A DNA stretch of 64,000 nt. Source: JACMLX01 sp031374935. GTDB lineage: Bacteria > Gemmatimonadota > Gemmatimonadetes > Gemmatimonadales > Gemmatimonadaceae. Below the pieces are notes generated by a model that made no database searches, was not told the DNA's origin, and was given only the letters and a program-made list of their open reading frames with translations. This document shows, one piece after another, positions 20,284-28,393 of this stretch. A program made the translations under genes and the position numbers. The stretch lies in assembly GCA_031374935.1 (NCBI GenBank), contig JANMHB010000183.1, forward strand, positions 29,566-93,565, written 5' to 3'. Position 1 is the first letter of the stretch, and every line of letters begins with the position of its first letter.

Positions 20284-21174
20284 TCAGTCGATCTGCAGCG
20301 AGTCGGATGGTGGCGGGGTGACCGACACCGGTTCACGCGGCGGCACCGCGGCGGGCGCTGGCGCCTGCCGTTCGAGGATGATCAGCCGCTGTTGCGCACG
20401 GGCGATTGCATCGGCCAGCTGTGCGTTGGCATCACCGCGAGCCCGGATCTGCTCGATCTCGAGCGACTGCAGGAACCGCTTGTAGCGAATCTGCGCTTCG
20501 ACCGGCCGCAGTTGGAGGTCGAGCATCGTCGCCACCTTGTATTCGAGCATGGCATCGGCGCGCTTCATGGCCAGGGCACGATCGTACCGGTCCAGGGCCC
20601 GCACGCGATCACCTGCGGCGTTGAACTGGTCGCCCTCGCGAATCAAGGCATCGGCCATCGCCGTTGCACGGCCATCCGTCGTGGTATCGGCCGACGAGCT
20701 CACCACACGGATGCCCTGTGTTTCACGGTAGCTGACGGCGTTCACCCGTTCGTCATCGAACTGCACCATCACCACCTCACCCGTCGCATCGCGCGGTGAG
20801 TTGCCCAGCACACGCGGCACCATCACGGTGGCGGCGCCACTCTCTCGAATGGTCCATGCCGCCGGAGCGGTGCGGGTGGCAGCCATCGCCTGGGCGAGGG
20901 TCATGCCGAGCGAGATCTCGCCCTTCACCACCGATGCGCAGATGGTGCCGCGACAGGTCGCGACGGCCTTCGCATACACGCTGTCACGAGACTGCGTCAG
21001 CATGGCGTTGTCGGAGTACCCGTCAGCGCCGGCGCGGGCGATGATGCGGTCCTGCGACGGCGTGCGATCACCATTGGTCATGATCGGTCGCTCACGGACA
21101 CGGCGCGGTCCATTGCAGGCGGCGAGCAGCACCGCAGCACCGAGCAACACGCTGGCTTTCATTGGGGTCGTCAT
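20284..21174 (-). CDS. Lipoprotein with TPR-like helical region, function unknown
   Basis: Three in-frame ATGs lie at 21180, 21174 and 21162. AGGAG sits only two bases before the first but eight before the second, so 21174 is preferred (296 residues). The N-terminus is a lipoprotein signal with lipobox LLAAC. Residues 85-150 contain a beta-rich domain (GEISLGMTLAQAMAAT, GEVVMVQFDDERV) that resembles SmpA/OmlA- or BamE-like folds, including the GMTxxQ pattern. A helical repeat follows (ALIREGDQFNAAGDRVRALDRYDRAL), TPR-like, and the tail is Pro-rich. It sits 9 bp after an LpoB-like gene and is probably co-transcribed. No family is firmly recognised. Confidence 0.75.
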   Translation of the reverse strand: MTTPMKASVLLGAAVLLAACNGPRRVRERPIMTNGDRTPSQDRIIARAGADGYSDNAMLTQSRDSVYAKAVATCRGTICASVVKGEISLGMTLAQAMAATRTAPAAWTIRESGAATVMVPRVLGNSPRDATGEVVMVQFDDERVNAVSYRETQGIRVVSSSADTTTDGRATAMADALIREGDQFNAAGDRVRALDRYDRALAMKRADAMLEYKVATMLDLQLRPVEAQIRYKRFLQSLEIEQIRARGDANAQLADAIARAQQRLIILERQAPAPAAVPPREPVSVTPPPSDSLQID

Positions 21175-21189
21175 GGTCATGGCTCCTGG

Positions 21190-21810
21190 TTACCAACCGA
21201 TGCGGCGACGATCGATGTACTTCTTGATCTTGTGCTGTCCGATCCAGACCTTCTGGTTGCTTTCGAGGTCGACGAGGAAGGCGTCGATCTGGTAGAAGAC
21301 GATCTTTTCGCGGCCTTCCGCATCCTCGATGGCCTGCACGTCGCCCTGCAGCATGTAGTTGGCGCCGTTCTCCTTGCCGATGCGGGCGCGCGTCTCGGCG
21401 CTGGCGTTCGTCTGCTGGTCCTCGCGCTCGTCGCGCACTTCGCTGCGTTCATCCCGGCTGGCCACCAGGCGCACACGTCCGCTGTTGACATAGGCACGCT
21501 CGAGATCCTTCACGAAGGTGCCGATCGGCACATGCTCCAGCGTGCGATTGCGGAAGGAGCCAACGATCACGGTCGGTGGTGTTCCGCCGTGCGCCGTGGC
21601 GTACTGGCCACTCCACTGGCCACCAAAACTCTGGTCGATGAGCGCGTTGGCAACGAGCTTCGAATCGACGTCATTCCAGCGCCCGGAGAGATCGGTGACG
21701 CTGCTCGGGTCCACTCGGCTCACCCGCTTGTTGTTGCAGGCGGCGAGAGCAACGGCGGCCAGGCCGAGCACTGCAGCGCGGCGGAGGGCGACGGTCGTGG
21801 GGAAGGTCAT
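21190..21810 (-). CDS. LpoB-like lipoprotein, putative penicillin-binding-protein activator
   Basis: 206 residues. The ATG at 21810 has GGAG six bases upstream and starts a lipoprotein signal with lipobox ALAAC. The LpoB-family core is visible: SGRWNDVDSKLVANALIDQ, IVGSFRNRTLEHVPIGTFVKDLERA, VNSGRVRLV, then ARIGKENGANYMLQGDV and a final VWIGQHKIKK. In enterobacteria LpoB crosses the periplasm to stimulate PBP1B; no class A PBP gene is in this window. The gene leads the trio with the TPR-like and COG3014-like lipoproteins, an association known in other phyla. Confidence 0.85.
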   Translation of the reverse strand: MTFPTTVALRRAAVLGLAAVALAACNNKRVSRVDPSSVTDLSGRWNDVDSKLVANALIDQSFGGQWSGQYATAHGGTPPTVIVGSFRNRTLEHVPIGTFVKDLERAYVNSGRVRLVASRDERSEVRDEREDQQTNASAETRARIGKENGANYMLQGDVQAIEDAEGREKIVFYQIDAFLVDLESNQKVWIGQHKIKKYIDRRRIGW

Positions 21811-21914
21811 GGCGTACTCCAGATGGGGCGAACGGTCGGGGTCGAGGCCACGCGGGAGTGCGTGTGTCTGCGCCTCGGATTCAAGTCATTGCACGGCTCG
21901 CGCCGGTGCGTCAG

Positions 21915-21949
21915 TTTGTATAACGAATTGAAAAGCAACGAGTTACAAA
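21915..21949. promoter_or_regulatory. AT-rich inverted repeat between lpoB-like and DUF1499 genes
   Basis: The most AT-rich pocket of the area. TTTGTATAAC (21915-21924) is mirrored by GTTACAAA (21942-21949) across a 17-nt spacer. TATACA/TATAAC look like -10 elements on both strands, but no matching -35 hexamer at 16-18 bp was found. It may be a divergent promoter or an operator. Confidence 0.35.
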
Positions 21950-21989
21950 TTCGCCGTAACTTGACCTGTCCCCTTCCGGTGACACCCGC

Positions 21990-22439
21990 GTGTCTGCTCC
22001 AATCGCCCAGCATTTTGCACTGTTCATCCTCGGAGGGCTGATGCTCGGTTGCTCAGGGACCCGCCCGGCTGACCTCGGCATGGTCAACGGCCAGCTGCGG
22101 CCATGCCCCAGTTCGCCGAATTGCGTGAGCAGCGAGGGCGGAACGCCCGCCGAGAAGCTGGTCGCCCCCTTCCCTGCGCCCGGAGGAACGGCCGAGATGG
22201 GCCGGCTTCGTGCCATCGTCGCGGCGTGGCCACGGACTGCGGTCATCACCGGCACCGACACCTACCTCCACGCCGAATCGACCAGCCGGATCATGCGCTT
22301 CGTCGATGACGTCGAATTCCGCTACGACGCGACCGCGAACGTCATTCACGTCCGATCAGCGTCGCGCCTCGGGAAAAGCGACATGGGAGTGAACCGGAAG
22401 CGGGTGGACGGACTGCGCGCTGCGTGGAACGCGCGCTGA
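21990..22439 (+). CDS. DUF1499 lipoprotein
   Basis: 149 residues from a GTG at 21990. The lipobox LMLGC appears near residue 21. The DUF1499 signature is clear: CPSSPNCVSS near residues 39-48, the central MRFVDDVEFRYD strand, and the final MGVNRKRVDGLRAAW helix. The paired Cys residues in CPSSPNC are characteristic. Function of the family is unknown; members are exported or membrane-bound. It is divergent from the LpoB-like operon and apparently single, facing a convergent RidA gene. Confidence 0.9.
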   Translation: MSAPIAQHFALFILGGLMLGCSGTRPADLGMVNGQLRPCPSSPNCVSSEGGTPAEKLVAPFPAPGGTAEMGRLRAIVAAWPRTAVITGTDTYLHAESTSRIMRFVDDVEFRYDATANVIHVRSASRLGKSDMGVNRKRVDGLRAAWNAR

Positions 22440-22521
22440 CGGCTCGGACGCTTCCACGCGGTCACCGCCACCGGAAAGCCGGGCGGCAGTTCCACTGCCC
22501 GCCACCGACCGCAGGCAGGCG

Positions 22522-22914
22522 TCAGCGCGGCACGTAGGCGATGACGCTGACTTCGATCAGGATGCCGCGGAGGCGTGCGCCGACGGTCGTGCGTGAGGGA
22601 TAGGGCGCCGTGAATGCGGACTTCCAGAAGTCGTTCACGGCCGGCCAATCCTGCTCGTTCTCGAGATAGATCGTGGCCGACACCACATCGTCGAGCGACG
22701 CGCCGCCCGCAGCGAGCACCTCGCGCACGTTGGCCAGCACCTGCTGCGCCTGCTCCTCCACCGTCGTGCCGACGACACGACCGGTGCGGAAATCGCGCGG
22801 CACCTGACCGGATGCATACAGAAAATCGCCGGCGCGCACAGCGGGGCTGTAGGCACCAACCGGCAACGGGACATCCGCCCGGAGAAACACGGGTGACCAG
22901 GAACGCTCAGACAT
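22522..22914 (-). CDS. RidA/YjgF/YER057c family protein
   Basis: 130 residues from the ATG at 22914. The typical motifs are GAYSPAVRAGDFLYASGQVP, ANVREVLAAGGASLDDVV, and a C-terminal PSRTTVGARL, with the key Arg at 108 and the Glu at 121 of IEVSVIAYVP. RidA hydrolyses reactive enamine/imine intermediates made by PLP enzymes; all residues needed for deaminase activity appear present. It sits alone, with a 141-bp gap before a strong ribosome binding site on the other strand. Confidence 0.95.
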   Translation of the reverse strand: MSERSWSPVFLRADVPLPVGAYSPAVRAGDFLYASGQVPRDFRTGRVVGTTVEEQAQQVLANVREVLAAGGASLDDVVSATIYLENEQDWPAVNDFWKSAFTAPYPSRTTVGARLRGILIEVSVIAYVPR

Positions 22915-23055
22915 GAGTGGGACGGGCAAGGGGTTGGCCTGCGGTGCCCGAAGGGATAGCGCGATCGGGGTCCGCGCGCTAATCCTTCCTTCGCCATCGC
23001 CGCGCGCGATGTGCAGTTCCGCCCACTGTTCAACATTTCTCGAGGAGGTGATCCC

Positions 23056-23118
23056 ATGGCCAGTCGCAGTCCTTCCGCCGGCTCGACCTGGGCAAACGGT
23101 CACCAGACCGTCGCCTGA
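23056..23118 (+). CDS. Candidate 20-residue open frame behind a perfect Shine-Dalgarno
   Basis: AGGAGGTGAT (23043-23052), a full match to the 16S anti-SD, is placed seven bases (counting from AGGAGG) before an ATG at 23056. The frame is short: 20 codons to TGA at 23116-23118, and the peptide is hydrophilic, rich in Ser, Ala and Gly, with one Trp. A strong hairpin terminator follows at 23176. The trio of SD, short frame and terminator in an otherwise empty 328-bp gap suggests a small peptide gene or a leader-like transcript, though a chance SD in GC-rich DNA cannot be excluded. Confidence 0.4.
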   Translation: MASRSPSAGSTWANGHQTVA

Positions 23119-23175
23119 CGAAGTAGTTGTCCAGGTCGTCAGCTCGTGATCGTGTCGAGCCGGCGTCGAAGGCAG

Positions 23176-23210
23176 ACGGGCCGTCACTGCAACATGCGGT
23201 GACGGCCCGT
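23176..23210 (+). terminator. Strong intrinsic terminator-like hairpin
   Basis: Perfect 12-bp GC-rich stem, arms 23176-23187 and 23199-23210, with an 11-nt loop, followed on the plus strand by CTTGTATTTG. It can end the small plus-strand transcript at 23056; on the other strand it lies after the apaG stop (23243) and could serve it too. Confidence 0.75.
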
Positions 23211-23242
23211 CTTGTATTTGCGAACCTGTGGCGGAGTGATGG

Positions 23243-23656
23243 CTACGACGTCGGGCCGAGCGCGTTCTCTGCGTCGAGCAGAAACCGCGGGATGTCGGAG
23301 GCGAAACGCGACTTGTCAGCGCGCCGGAAGAAGTACTGGCCCTCCATGAAGCCACTGGGCGACTTCAGGACGCAGAAACTCTGGTATTCGTGAATGTGCC
23401 CTGGTGCGATCACCGGCAGCTCACCGACGACCCCTTCGCCCTCGACTTCGGTATCCTCGCCGTCGCCCACCGAGTCGTGGATCAGCCATTTCCGCGACAG
23501 GAGCTGCGCCGCCTGATCGCCCACGTTCTCGAGGCGAACGAAGTATGCAAAAACGAACTGTGCGTGCGCCGGCTGCGACTGGGCCGGCAGATAGACTGGC
23601 CGCACCGTCACACGAATCCCGTGGGATTCGCGATAGAAGAATGGAGAGCGCTTCAC
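23243..23656 (-). CDS. apaG: ApaG domain protein
   Basis: 137 residues, full length for ApaG. The fold's strands are recognisable: IRVTVRPVYLPAQS, FVFAYFVRLENVG, QLLSRKWLIHD, then GEGVVGELPVIAPG and the SPSGFMEGQY strand typical of the family. The fibronectin-like ApaG domain is linked in enterobacteria to Co/Mg resistance and occurs in eukaryotic F-box proteins; its biochemical role is unclear. The gene is isolated and transcribed divergently from the DUF4920 protein gene. Confidence 0.95.
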   Translation of the reverse strand: MKRSPFFYRESHGIRVTVRPVYLPAQSQPAHAQFVFAYFVRLENVGDQAAQLLSRKWLIHDSVGDGEDTEVEGEGVVGELPVIAPGHIHEYQSFCVLKSPSGFMEGQYFFRRADKSRFASDIPRFLLDAENALGPTS

Positions 23657-23784
23657 GATGACATATTATCCCCTGCGTGGGTTCCCTCGACAGGGCGCAC
23701 CGCAACGCGCTTCCGCTGCGCCGCCGGGTTGCTACCTTACGAGCAACGTCGTCCGTCTTGCCAACCGACCCCAACTATTCTGCT

Positions 23785-24255
23785 ATGCGCCTCGCACGCT
23801 TCTCCGCGATCGTCGCGGCCGCACTGTTTCTCGCTCTGCCGCTCGCCGCCCAGTCAGTCACCGACTCGGCGGTGGTCCGTCGTGGCGCGCCGGTGTCGGC
23901 TGGCAGCGCAGTCGCCGTGACGCAATTGGTGACGTCAGCCCGCAGCTACACCGATAAGGCGGTGATCGTCGAAGGGGTGATCACGCGCGAGTGCACCGAG
24001 AAGGGCTGCTGGATGCAGGTGGCCCAGACGGCGGATGCCAAGGGAATGCGCGTCACCTTCAAGGACTACGGGTTCTTCATTCCGCAGGCCATGGTTGGCC
24101 GCCGGGCGCGGATGGAAGGTGTGACCAAGGTCACGACACATTCCAGGGCCGCCGCCGACCACCTGATCGGTGAAGGCGCGCAGTTGCAGCGCAACGCGGA
24201 TGGCACGGCGACCGAAGTGCAGTTCGTGGCCAGCGGCGTGGAGCTGTTCAGGTAA
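23785..24255 (+). CDS. Exported DUF4920 protein
   Basis: 156 residues from the ATG at 23785, which begins a signal peptide ending in LAAQ; the longer frame to 23677 has no export signal. The DUF4920 core is clear: VIVEGVITRECTEKGCWMQV, MRVTFKDYGFFIP, and a final FVASGVELF strand. The pair of Cys residues in ECTEKGC suggests metal or disulfide binding. Members are small periplasmic OB-like proteins of unknown role, often in Bacteroidota. A hairpin lies between it and the convergent glutamate dehydrogenase. Confidence 0.9.
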   Translation: MRLARFSAIVAAALFLALPLAAQSVTDSAVVRRGAPVSAGSAVAVTQLVTSARSYTDKAVIVEGVITRECTEKGCWMQVAQTADAKGMRVTFKDYGFFIPQAMVGRRARMEGVTKVTTHSRAAADHLIGEGAQLQRNADGTATEVQFVASGVELFR

Positions 24256-24274
24256 CGTTGCCGACCGATGCAAA

Positions 24275-24308
24275 GCGGCGCCGCACGGGGATTGCCGAGC
24301 GGCGCCGT
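24275..24308. terminator. Hairpin between DUF4920 and glutamate dehydrogenase genes
   Basis: Two copies of a self-complementary GCGGCGCCG block (24275-24284 and 24299-24308) can pair over 9-10 bp around a 14-nt loop. It sits 20 bp after one stop and 30 bp from the other, in a convergent junction. No T-run follows directly on the plus strand. Confidence 0.5.
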
Positions 24309-24337
24309 TCGTGTTTCGGCGGGCCCAACCCCCTCCC

Positions 24338-25750
24338 TCAGGGGAAGATGCCAAGGTCCTGATAGCTGACGGCGACCTTGTTGATGGCACTGATGAATGC
24401 AGCGGTCCGGATATCCGTCTTGCGTCCGTGGCGGACCCACGCGTCGCGAATCTGGTTCCAGGCCGAGATCATGGTGTCCTCGAGGCCGGAGTTGACCAGA
24501 TCCGCCTCGTCGGCGCCATGTGACAGCCGGGCCAGGCGCTCATCACCGAGCGTCTTTCCGGTGAGATCTTCCACCGCCTTCAGCACATTCTTGAACGCCG
24601 TTTCCTCGAAGCGTTTCTCCATGCGCCCGAAGCGCACGTGCGAGAGGTTCTTCAGCCACTCGAAGTAACTCACCGTCACGCCGCCGGCGTTGAGATACAT
24701 GTCGGCCAGCACCATCACGCCGCGTTGATGCAGAATGGCGTCGGCCTCGAAGGTCGTCGGGCCGTTGGCGCCCTCGGCCACGATCTTCGCCTGGATGCGC
24801 GGCGCATTCTCGGCCGTGATCTGGCCTTCGAGTGCGGCCGGCACGAGGATGTCGCAGGGCAGCTCCAGCGCTGCGCGCGAATTGGGCAGGAAGGCTCCGC
24901 CTGAAAAGCCCTTCATCGAGCCGTGTTCCTTGCGGTGCGCCATGATGGCCTCGAGATCCAGGCCGCGCTCGTTGTGCAGCGCACCTTCCGCCTCAGCCAC
25001 CGCAACCAGCACGCCGCCGCCATCCTGCAGGAACTTTGCGGCGTGGTACCCCACATTGCCGAGGCCCTGCACGATGATGCGCTTGCCTTCCAGACCACGG
25101 GTCAGGCCGATGGCCTTCATGTCCTCGGCGTTGTCGCAGGCTTCGCGGACACCGAAGTAGACGCCGCGGCCAGTGGCTTCGGTGCGACCGCGAATACCAC
25201 CCTGCGCAATCGGCTTGGCCGTGACGCAGCCAAGTGCATTCAGGTCGCCGACGGCCAACTGCGCATAGGTATCGGCGATCCACGCCATCTCCTTGCTGGA
25301 GGTGCCGTAGTCGGGCGCCGGAACGTCGACGCCCGGCCCGATGAAGTTCTTCTTCCAGAGTTCGAAGGTGTAGCGCCGCGTGATACGCTCCAACTCATGC
25401 TCGCTGAACTCCTTTCGGTTGATCTTGATGCCCCCCTTCGCACCGCCGAACGGCACATCCACCACCGCACACTTGTAGGTCATCAGCGAGGCGAGCGCCA
25501 TCACTTCATCTTCATTCACACTGATGGCGTACCGGATGCCGCCCTTGGTCGGCAGCTTGTGGTGGCTGTGTTCCGCACGCCACCCGACGATGGTCTTGAT
25601 CGTGCCGTCATCGCGCAAGATCGGAAAGGTGACGCGATACACCGCGTTGCACTCCTTGATCTGGTTCAACAGTGCCGGCGGGTGCGTGGTGAAGGCTGCC
25701 GCTGCGTCGAAGGCGCGATGTACCTGACCGAGAAAACTCTGTTCGGACAT
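24338..25750 (-). CDS. Glu/Leu/Phe/Val dehydrogenase family, probable glutamate dehydrogenase
   Basis: 470 residues from the ATG at 25750; the frame is open to 26092 but upstream codons are not plausible. The family signature with catalytic Lys is present as VPFGGAKGGI, and KGGIRY earlier binds substrate. DVPAPDYGT and the NAD-binding VQGLGNVGYH follow. It should interconvert glutamate with 2-oxoglutarate and ammonia using NAD(P). Length of about 470 rather than 410-425 residues reflects insertions around residues 290-310 and a longer C-terminus. Two related substrates (leucine, valine) cannot be excluded. It links to the glnK-amt nitrogen pair only by theme, not by operon. Confidence 0.93.
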   Translation of the reverse strand: MSEQSFLGQVHRAFDAAAAFTTHPPALLNQIKECNAVYRVTFPILRDDGTIKTIVGWRAEHSHHKLPTKGGIRYAISVNEDEVMALASLMTYKCAVVDVPFGGAKGGIKINRKEFSEHELERITRRYTFELWKKNFIGPGVDVPAPDYGTSSKEMAWIADTYAQLAVGDLNALGCVTAKPIAQGGIRGRTEATGRGVYFGVREACDNAEDMKAIGLTRGLEGKRIIVQGLGNVGYHAAKFLQDGGGVLVAVAEAEGALHNERGLDLEAIMAHRKEHGSMKGFSGGAFLPNSRAALELPCDILVPAALEGQITAENAPRIQAKIVAEGANGPTTFEADAILHQRGVMVLADMYLNAGGVTVSYFEWLKNLSHVRFGRMEKRFEETAFKNVLKAVEDLTGKTLGDERLARLSHGADEADLVNSGLEDTMISAWNQIRDAWVRHGRKTDIRTAAFISAINKVAVSYQDLGIFP

Positions 25751-26078
25751 GGGCGGTGTCGGTTGGAATAGGGTGGTACGGCGTGCAGTAACTTGGGTCG
25801 CGGTGCGAACGAATAGCCAGTGGCGAGGCACGAGACGGCGACGGTGCACGTGCCTGATGGTCGGCCGCGGACGGGGGAGTCTGGAGTGTGGCGGGGAATC
25901 CGGTCGCGCGTCACGGGACCGCCACGGTGCGTCACCACTCGAATGGTCGGCCGCGAAGCGCCAGCGCTCAAGCAGCCACCACCGTGGTGGCAGCCGGCGC
26001 GGCCACGACACCGGCGGATTGGGCCTCCAGGGTCGCGAACGCGCCGACGCCAACGGTCCGCGATTACCTTCTGCCCTC
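25751..26078. other. Divergent intergenic region, no gene seen
   Basis: About 328 bp between the glutamate dehydrogenase (leftward) and MOSC (rightward) genes. Frames crossing it translate to Arg/Gly/Ser-rich sequence and were rejected. A 13-bp block ATGGTCGGCCGCG occurs twice (near 25857 and 25941), and a small CCACCA/TGGTGG palindrome lies near 25979. The promoters of both genes must be here, but I cannot assign hexamers. Confidence 0.5.
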
Positions 26079-26828
26079 ATGCCGACCGCCAACCAACCGC
26101 TCGCGCAGCATGGTCAGGTCCGGGCAGTATTCGCGGGGCCGATCCGGACGCTCCACTCGGCCCGACAGCCGGGTGGCCTCGCCACGACGTGGAAATCCGC
26201 CATACTGAAGTCACGCGCATCAGCGGCCGTACACGTTGGCTCGCTTGGGTTGGTCGGCGACAACCAGAAGGAGAAGAAGCACCACGGCGGCCCGGCCAAG
26301 GCGGTGCTCATCTATGGTGCCGCGCACTACGACCACTGGCAGCACTCGTTGCAGCCCCACGCAACAGCGCACGCGGCTGCGCTGCGCGCGATGTCCCAGG
26401 ACGTCGACGCCAGTGCCTACGGCTACGGCGCGTTCGGCGAGAACCTGACGATCGACGGACTGGTGGAAGCGACCGTGTGCCTTGGGGACACGTGGCAGAT
26501 CGGTGAGTGCGTGCTGGAGATCACCGAGCCACGCGGCCCATGTGCCACGCTCACTCGGCGCTGGATGCGGCCTGAATTGCTGTCGGAGGTGAAAGCGACG
26601 GCAGCGGCCGGATGGTACAACAGCGTCCGCACGAAGGGTGCAATCGCCGCCGGAGATCGCGCGACGCTCCTCGAGCGAATCCAGACGGCATGGACGATGG
26701 ATCGCGTCTTTCGTCTGCTCGAGGAGCGGGAATCAGCGCGCGCCGACATCCAGAGGTTGCATGACGCCTCCTGGATCCACGACAGTCTTCGTGCGCAGCT
26801 GGCTCGGCGGTTGCTCAGCCGAGAGTGA
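26079..26828 (+). CDS. MOSC domain protein, YiiM-like
   Basis: 249 residues from the ATG at 26079; codons before it in the same frame are not protein-like. MOSC marks are the SLGLVGDNQKEKKHHGG stretch, GAFGENLTIDG and the conserved Cys in PRGPCATL (near 155), which contacts the molybdenum-cofactor sulfur in the family. A C-terminal helical region resembles the 3-alpha domain of YiiM. YiiM-type proteins use molybdenum cofactor to reduce N-hydroxylated base analogues. The 3' end overlaps the convergent Rieske gene by 14 bp. Confidence 0.9.
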   Translation: MPTANQPLAQHGQVRAVFAGPIRTLHSARQPGGLATTWKSAILKSRASAAVHVGSLGLVGDNQKEKKHHGGPAKAVLIYGAAHYDHWQHSLQPHATAHAAALRAMSQDVDASAYGYGAFGENLTIDGLVEATVCLGDTWQIGECVLEITEPRGPCATLTRRWMRPELLSEVKATAAAGWYNSVRTKGAIAAGDRATLLERIQTAWTMDRVFRLLEERESARADIQRLHDASWIHDSLRAQLARRLLSRE

Positions 26829-27294
26829 CGGTTGCGTTGACGCCACCGGCATCGACAACGACCGGCAACCGCACCAGGTTGCTCGTCCGCTGACCACCGG
26901 TACGGATCCCCTGCGAGTTGAACTCTGCGCCGTGATTCGAACAGAAGATCGTACCGTCGGTGTTGATGGTGACCGTCGTGCCTTGATGGGTACAGGACAT
27001 CGAAAACGCGATCAGCCCGGTGCTGGTGCGGGTCATGGCCACCGGCGGTGAGTTGCGTACTTTGGCGATGCCACCCACCGTCGCCAGCGCCGGAAAATCA
27101 GCGAGCCGTATCGTCACCTCACCGACGCCGGGCGGAATCGGACCGGTCACGTCGCCACCACCACCACCACCGCAGGCGGCCAGGGTGACCGCAACCGCGG
27201 ACAGCGTCGCCATCGAGACAAAGTCGCGACGCGACACCGTTTCGCGCGCCGTGCTGACCGCGCACCCTGAACACTTCGTCGTGTCTGGATTCAT
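26815..27294 (-). CDS. Tat-exported Rieske [2Fe-2S] lipoprotein
   Basis: 159 residues. SRRDFV (21-26) is a twin-arginine motif, and it is followed by a hydrophobic stretch ending in the lipobox LAAC with Cys41, then a Gly run as a spacer. The Rieske ligands are CTH (Cys101, His103) and CSNH (Cys118, His121), 14 residues apart. The second box is CSNHG rather than the high-potential C-x-C-H form, and no extra disulfide Cys pair is seen in the boxes, so the cluster is probably of the dioxygenase-ferredoxin or arsenite-oxidase type. It is the last gene of a four-gene unit with another Rieske protein and two membrane proteins. Confidence 0.92.
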   Translation of the reverse strand: MNPDTTKCSGCAVSTARETVSRRDFVSMATLSAVAVTLAACGGGGGGDVTGPIPPGVGEVTIRLADFPALATVGGIAKVRNSPPVAMTRTSTGLIAFSMSCTHQGTTVTINTDGTIFCSNHGAEFNSQGIRTGGQRTSNLVRLPVVVDAGGVNATVTLG

Positions 27295-27357
27295 ACATCA
27301 CTCATCGGAAGAAAGGGACAGGATCGTACACTCGACTCATTCGTGCTGCGCCACCTG

Positions 27358-27894
27358 TTACACCGGGACCGCCGCGGCCGACCATCCAGCGGCATCCTCG
27401 TCACTCCGGATCACGGATTCGAGATCCACGACCAGCTCCATGCCATCCTTGCGCATGGCGCGCCGGTCCATGTTCCTCGTGGCCCGACCGCGGATGAATT
27501 CGCCATCGATCCGGTACTCGGACTTGTGTTTCGGGCAGCGAAACGCCGTGTCGCCTCCCTTGATCTTGAGCATCGCACGCTGATGCGGGCAGCTGAGCGC
27601 AAACGCGATGCACTTCCCACCCGCTCGCACCAGGATCACTTCATTGGCGGCATCGATCGTCGCGCCGTCGACTGCGGGAACCGGATACTTCGCCGTCCCA
27701 TCCGATTGGCGGACAGCGCGAAACAACACGTAGCCGGTCATCGCCTCGGCACGCACGATCCCGGGCAGCAGCACACTCGCGGTCGCAATTGCTGCCAGCG
27801 TCCTCGCCAGAAATGCGCGCCGGTCATGGAGACTGCAGTCGCTGCAATCGCCCGCTGCGTCGTTGTCCGGTGCCCCCATCACGGTGCTCCTCAT
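27358..27894 (-). CDS. Tat-exported Rieske [2Fe-2S] protein
   Basis: 178 residues. DRRAFLART (24-32) is a twin-arginine signal; the hydrophobic region ends with VRAEA, a signal-peptidase I-like site, though it may stay as an anchor. Ligands are CPH (Cys102, His104) and CPKH (Cys120, His123). Cys17 and Cys20 precede the signal. ATG at 27894 overlaps the stop of the upstream membrane-protein gene (ATGA), so the two are coupled. It differs from the other Rieske protein in lacking a lipobox, and the C-terminal half is more charged. Electron exchange with the neighbouring membrane proteins is inferred. Confidence 0.92.
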   Translation of the reverse strand: MRSTVMGAPDNDAAGDCSDCSLHDRRAFLARTLAAIATASVLLPGIVRAEAMTGYVLFRAVRQSDGTAKYPVPAVDGATIDAANEVILVRAGGKCIAFALSCPHQRAMLKIKGGDTAFRCPKHKSEYRIDGEFIRGRATRNMDRRAMRKDGMELVVDLESVIRSDEDAAGWSAAAVPV

Positions 27895-28388
27895 CCTTGC
27901 ATGAGTCCAACGCCGGCCAGCGTGATCGCCAGCCAGAGCACGACACTCGTGATGGCGCGCAGCCGCAGCGCGCCGAAGGCGCCTGCACCGCCTTCCTCAC
28001 GACGCACGGCCGCCTCATTCCGCAACATCAAAAGGCCGTTGGCCGTCAGGAGAACAAGCAATCCAACCTTGATCCACATCACTTTGTTCCCGGCCAGCGC
28101 CTCGAGGTCAGCTGTCAGCTGCAGCCCTCCCGACACCAGTGAGACCACCAGCGCGACAATCACCGGCCGATGCACATCGCCGACGGCATCCGCGATGGCG
28201 AGCCGCGCCTGCGATGTGGCTGGTGTGCCACCGCGCAGCACCGTACGGTCCGCTGCCAGCGCGAGGCCACCGCCGACCATCATGGCGCCCAGATGTGCAA
28301 AGGTGAGGCCAACCGACAGTGCGGTCGAGTTGCCGTACAGGGTGCTCCACGGTTCCAGCAGCGCCACCAACGTTTCGAGCACTGGCAT
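27891..28388 (-). CDS. Four-helix membrane protein in the Rieske cluster
   Basis: 165 residues with four predicted helices (about 22-46, 73-92, 103-122, 143-163). His32 lies inside helix 1 (FAHLGAMMVGGG) and His73 at the start of helix 2 (DVHRPVIVAL). These are possible haem or quinone-site ligands. I do not recognise the family; it resembles short CopD-like or DUF2214-like membrane proteins. The stop overlaps the Rieske start and its own start lies 5 bp after the upstream membrane protein gene, so all are likely one transcript. Confidence 0.8.
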   Translation of the reverse strand: MPVLETLVALLEPWSTLYGNSTALSVGLTFAHLGAMMVGGGLALAADRTVLRGGTPATSQARLAIADAVGDVHRPVIVALVVSLVSGGLQLTADLEALAGNKVMWIKVGLLVLLTANGLLMLRNEAAVRREEGGAGAFGALRLRAITSVVLWLAITLAGVGLMQG

Positions 28389-28393
28389 GCCGG

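Noticed and set aside
25979..25994. Short CCACCA/TGGTGG palindrome as terminator
   Set aside because: Stem too short, in a divergent region with no gene end nearby.
25751..26092. N-terminal extension of the glutamate dehydrogenase frame
   Set aside because: Arg/Pro/Trp-rich translation lacking similarity to family members; the ATG at 25750 gives the usual N-terminus.
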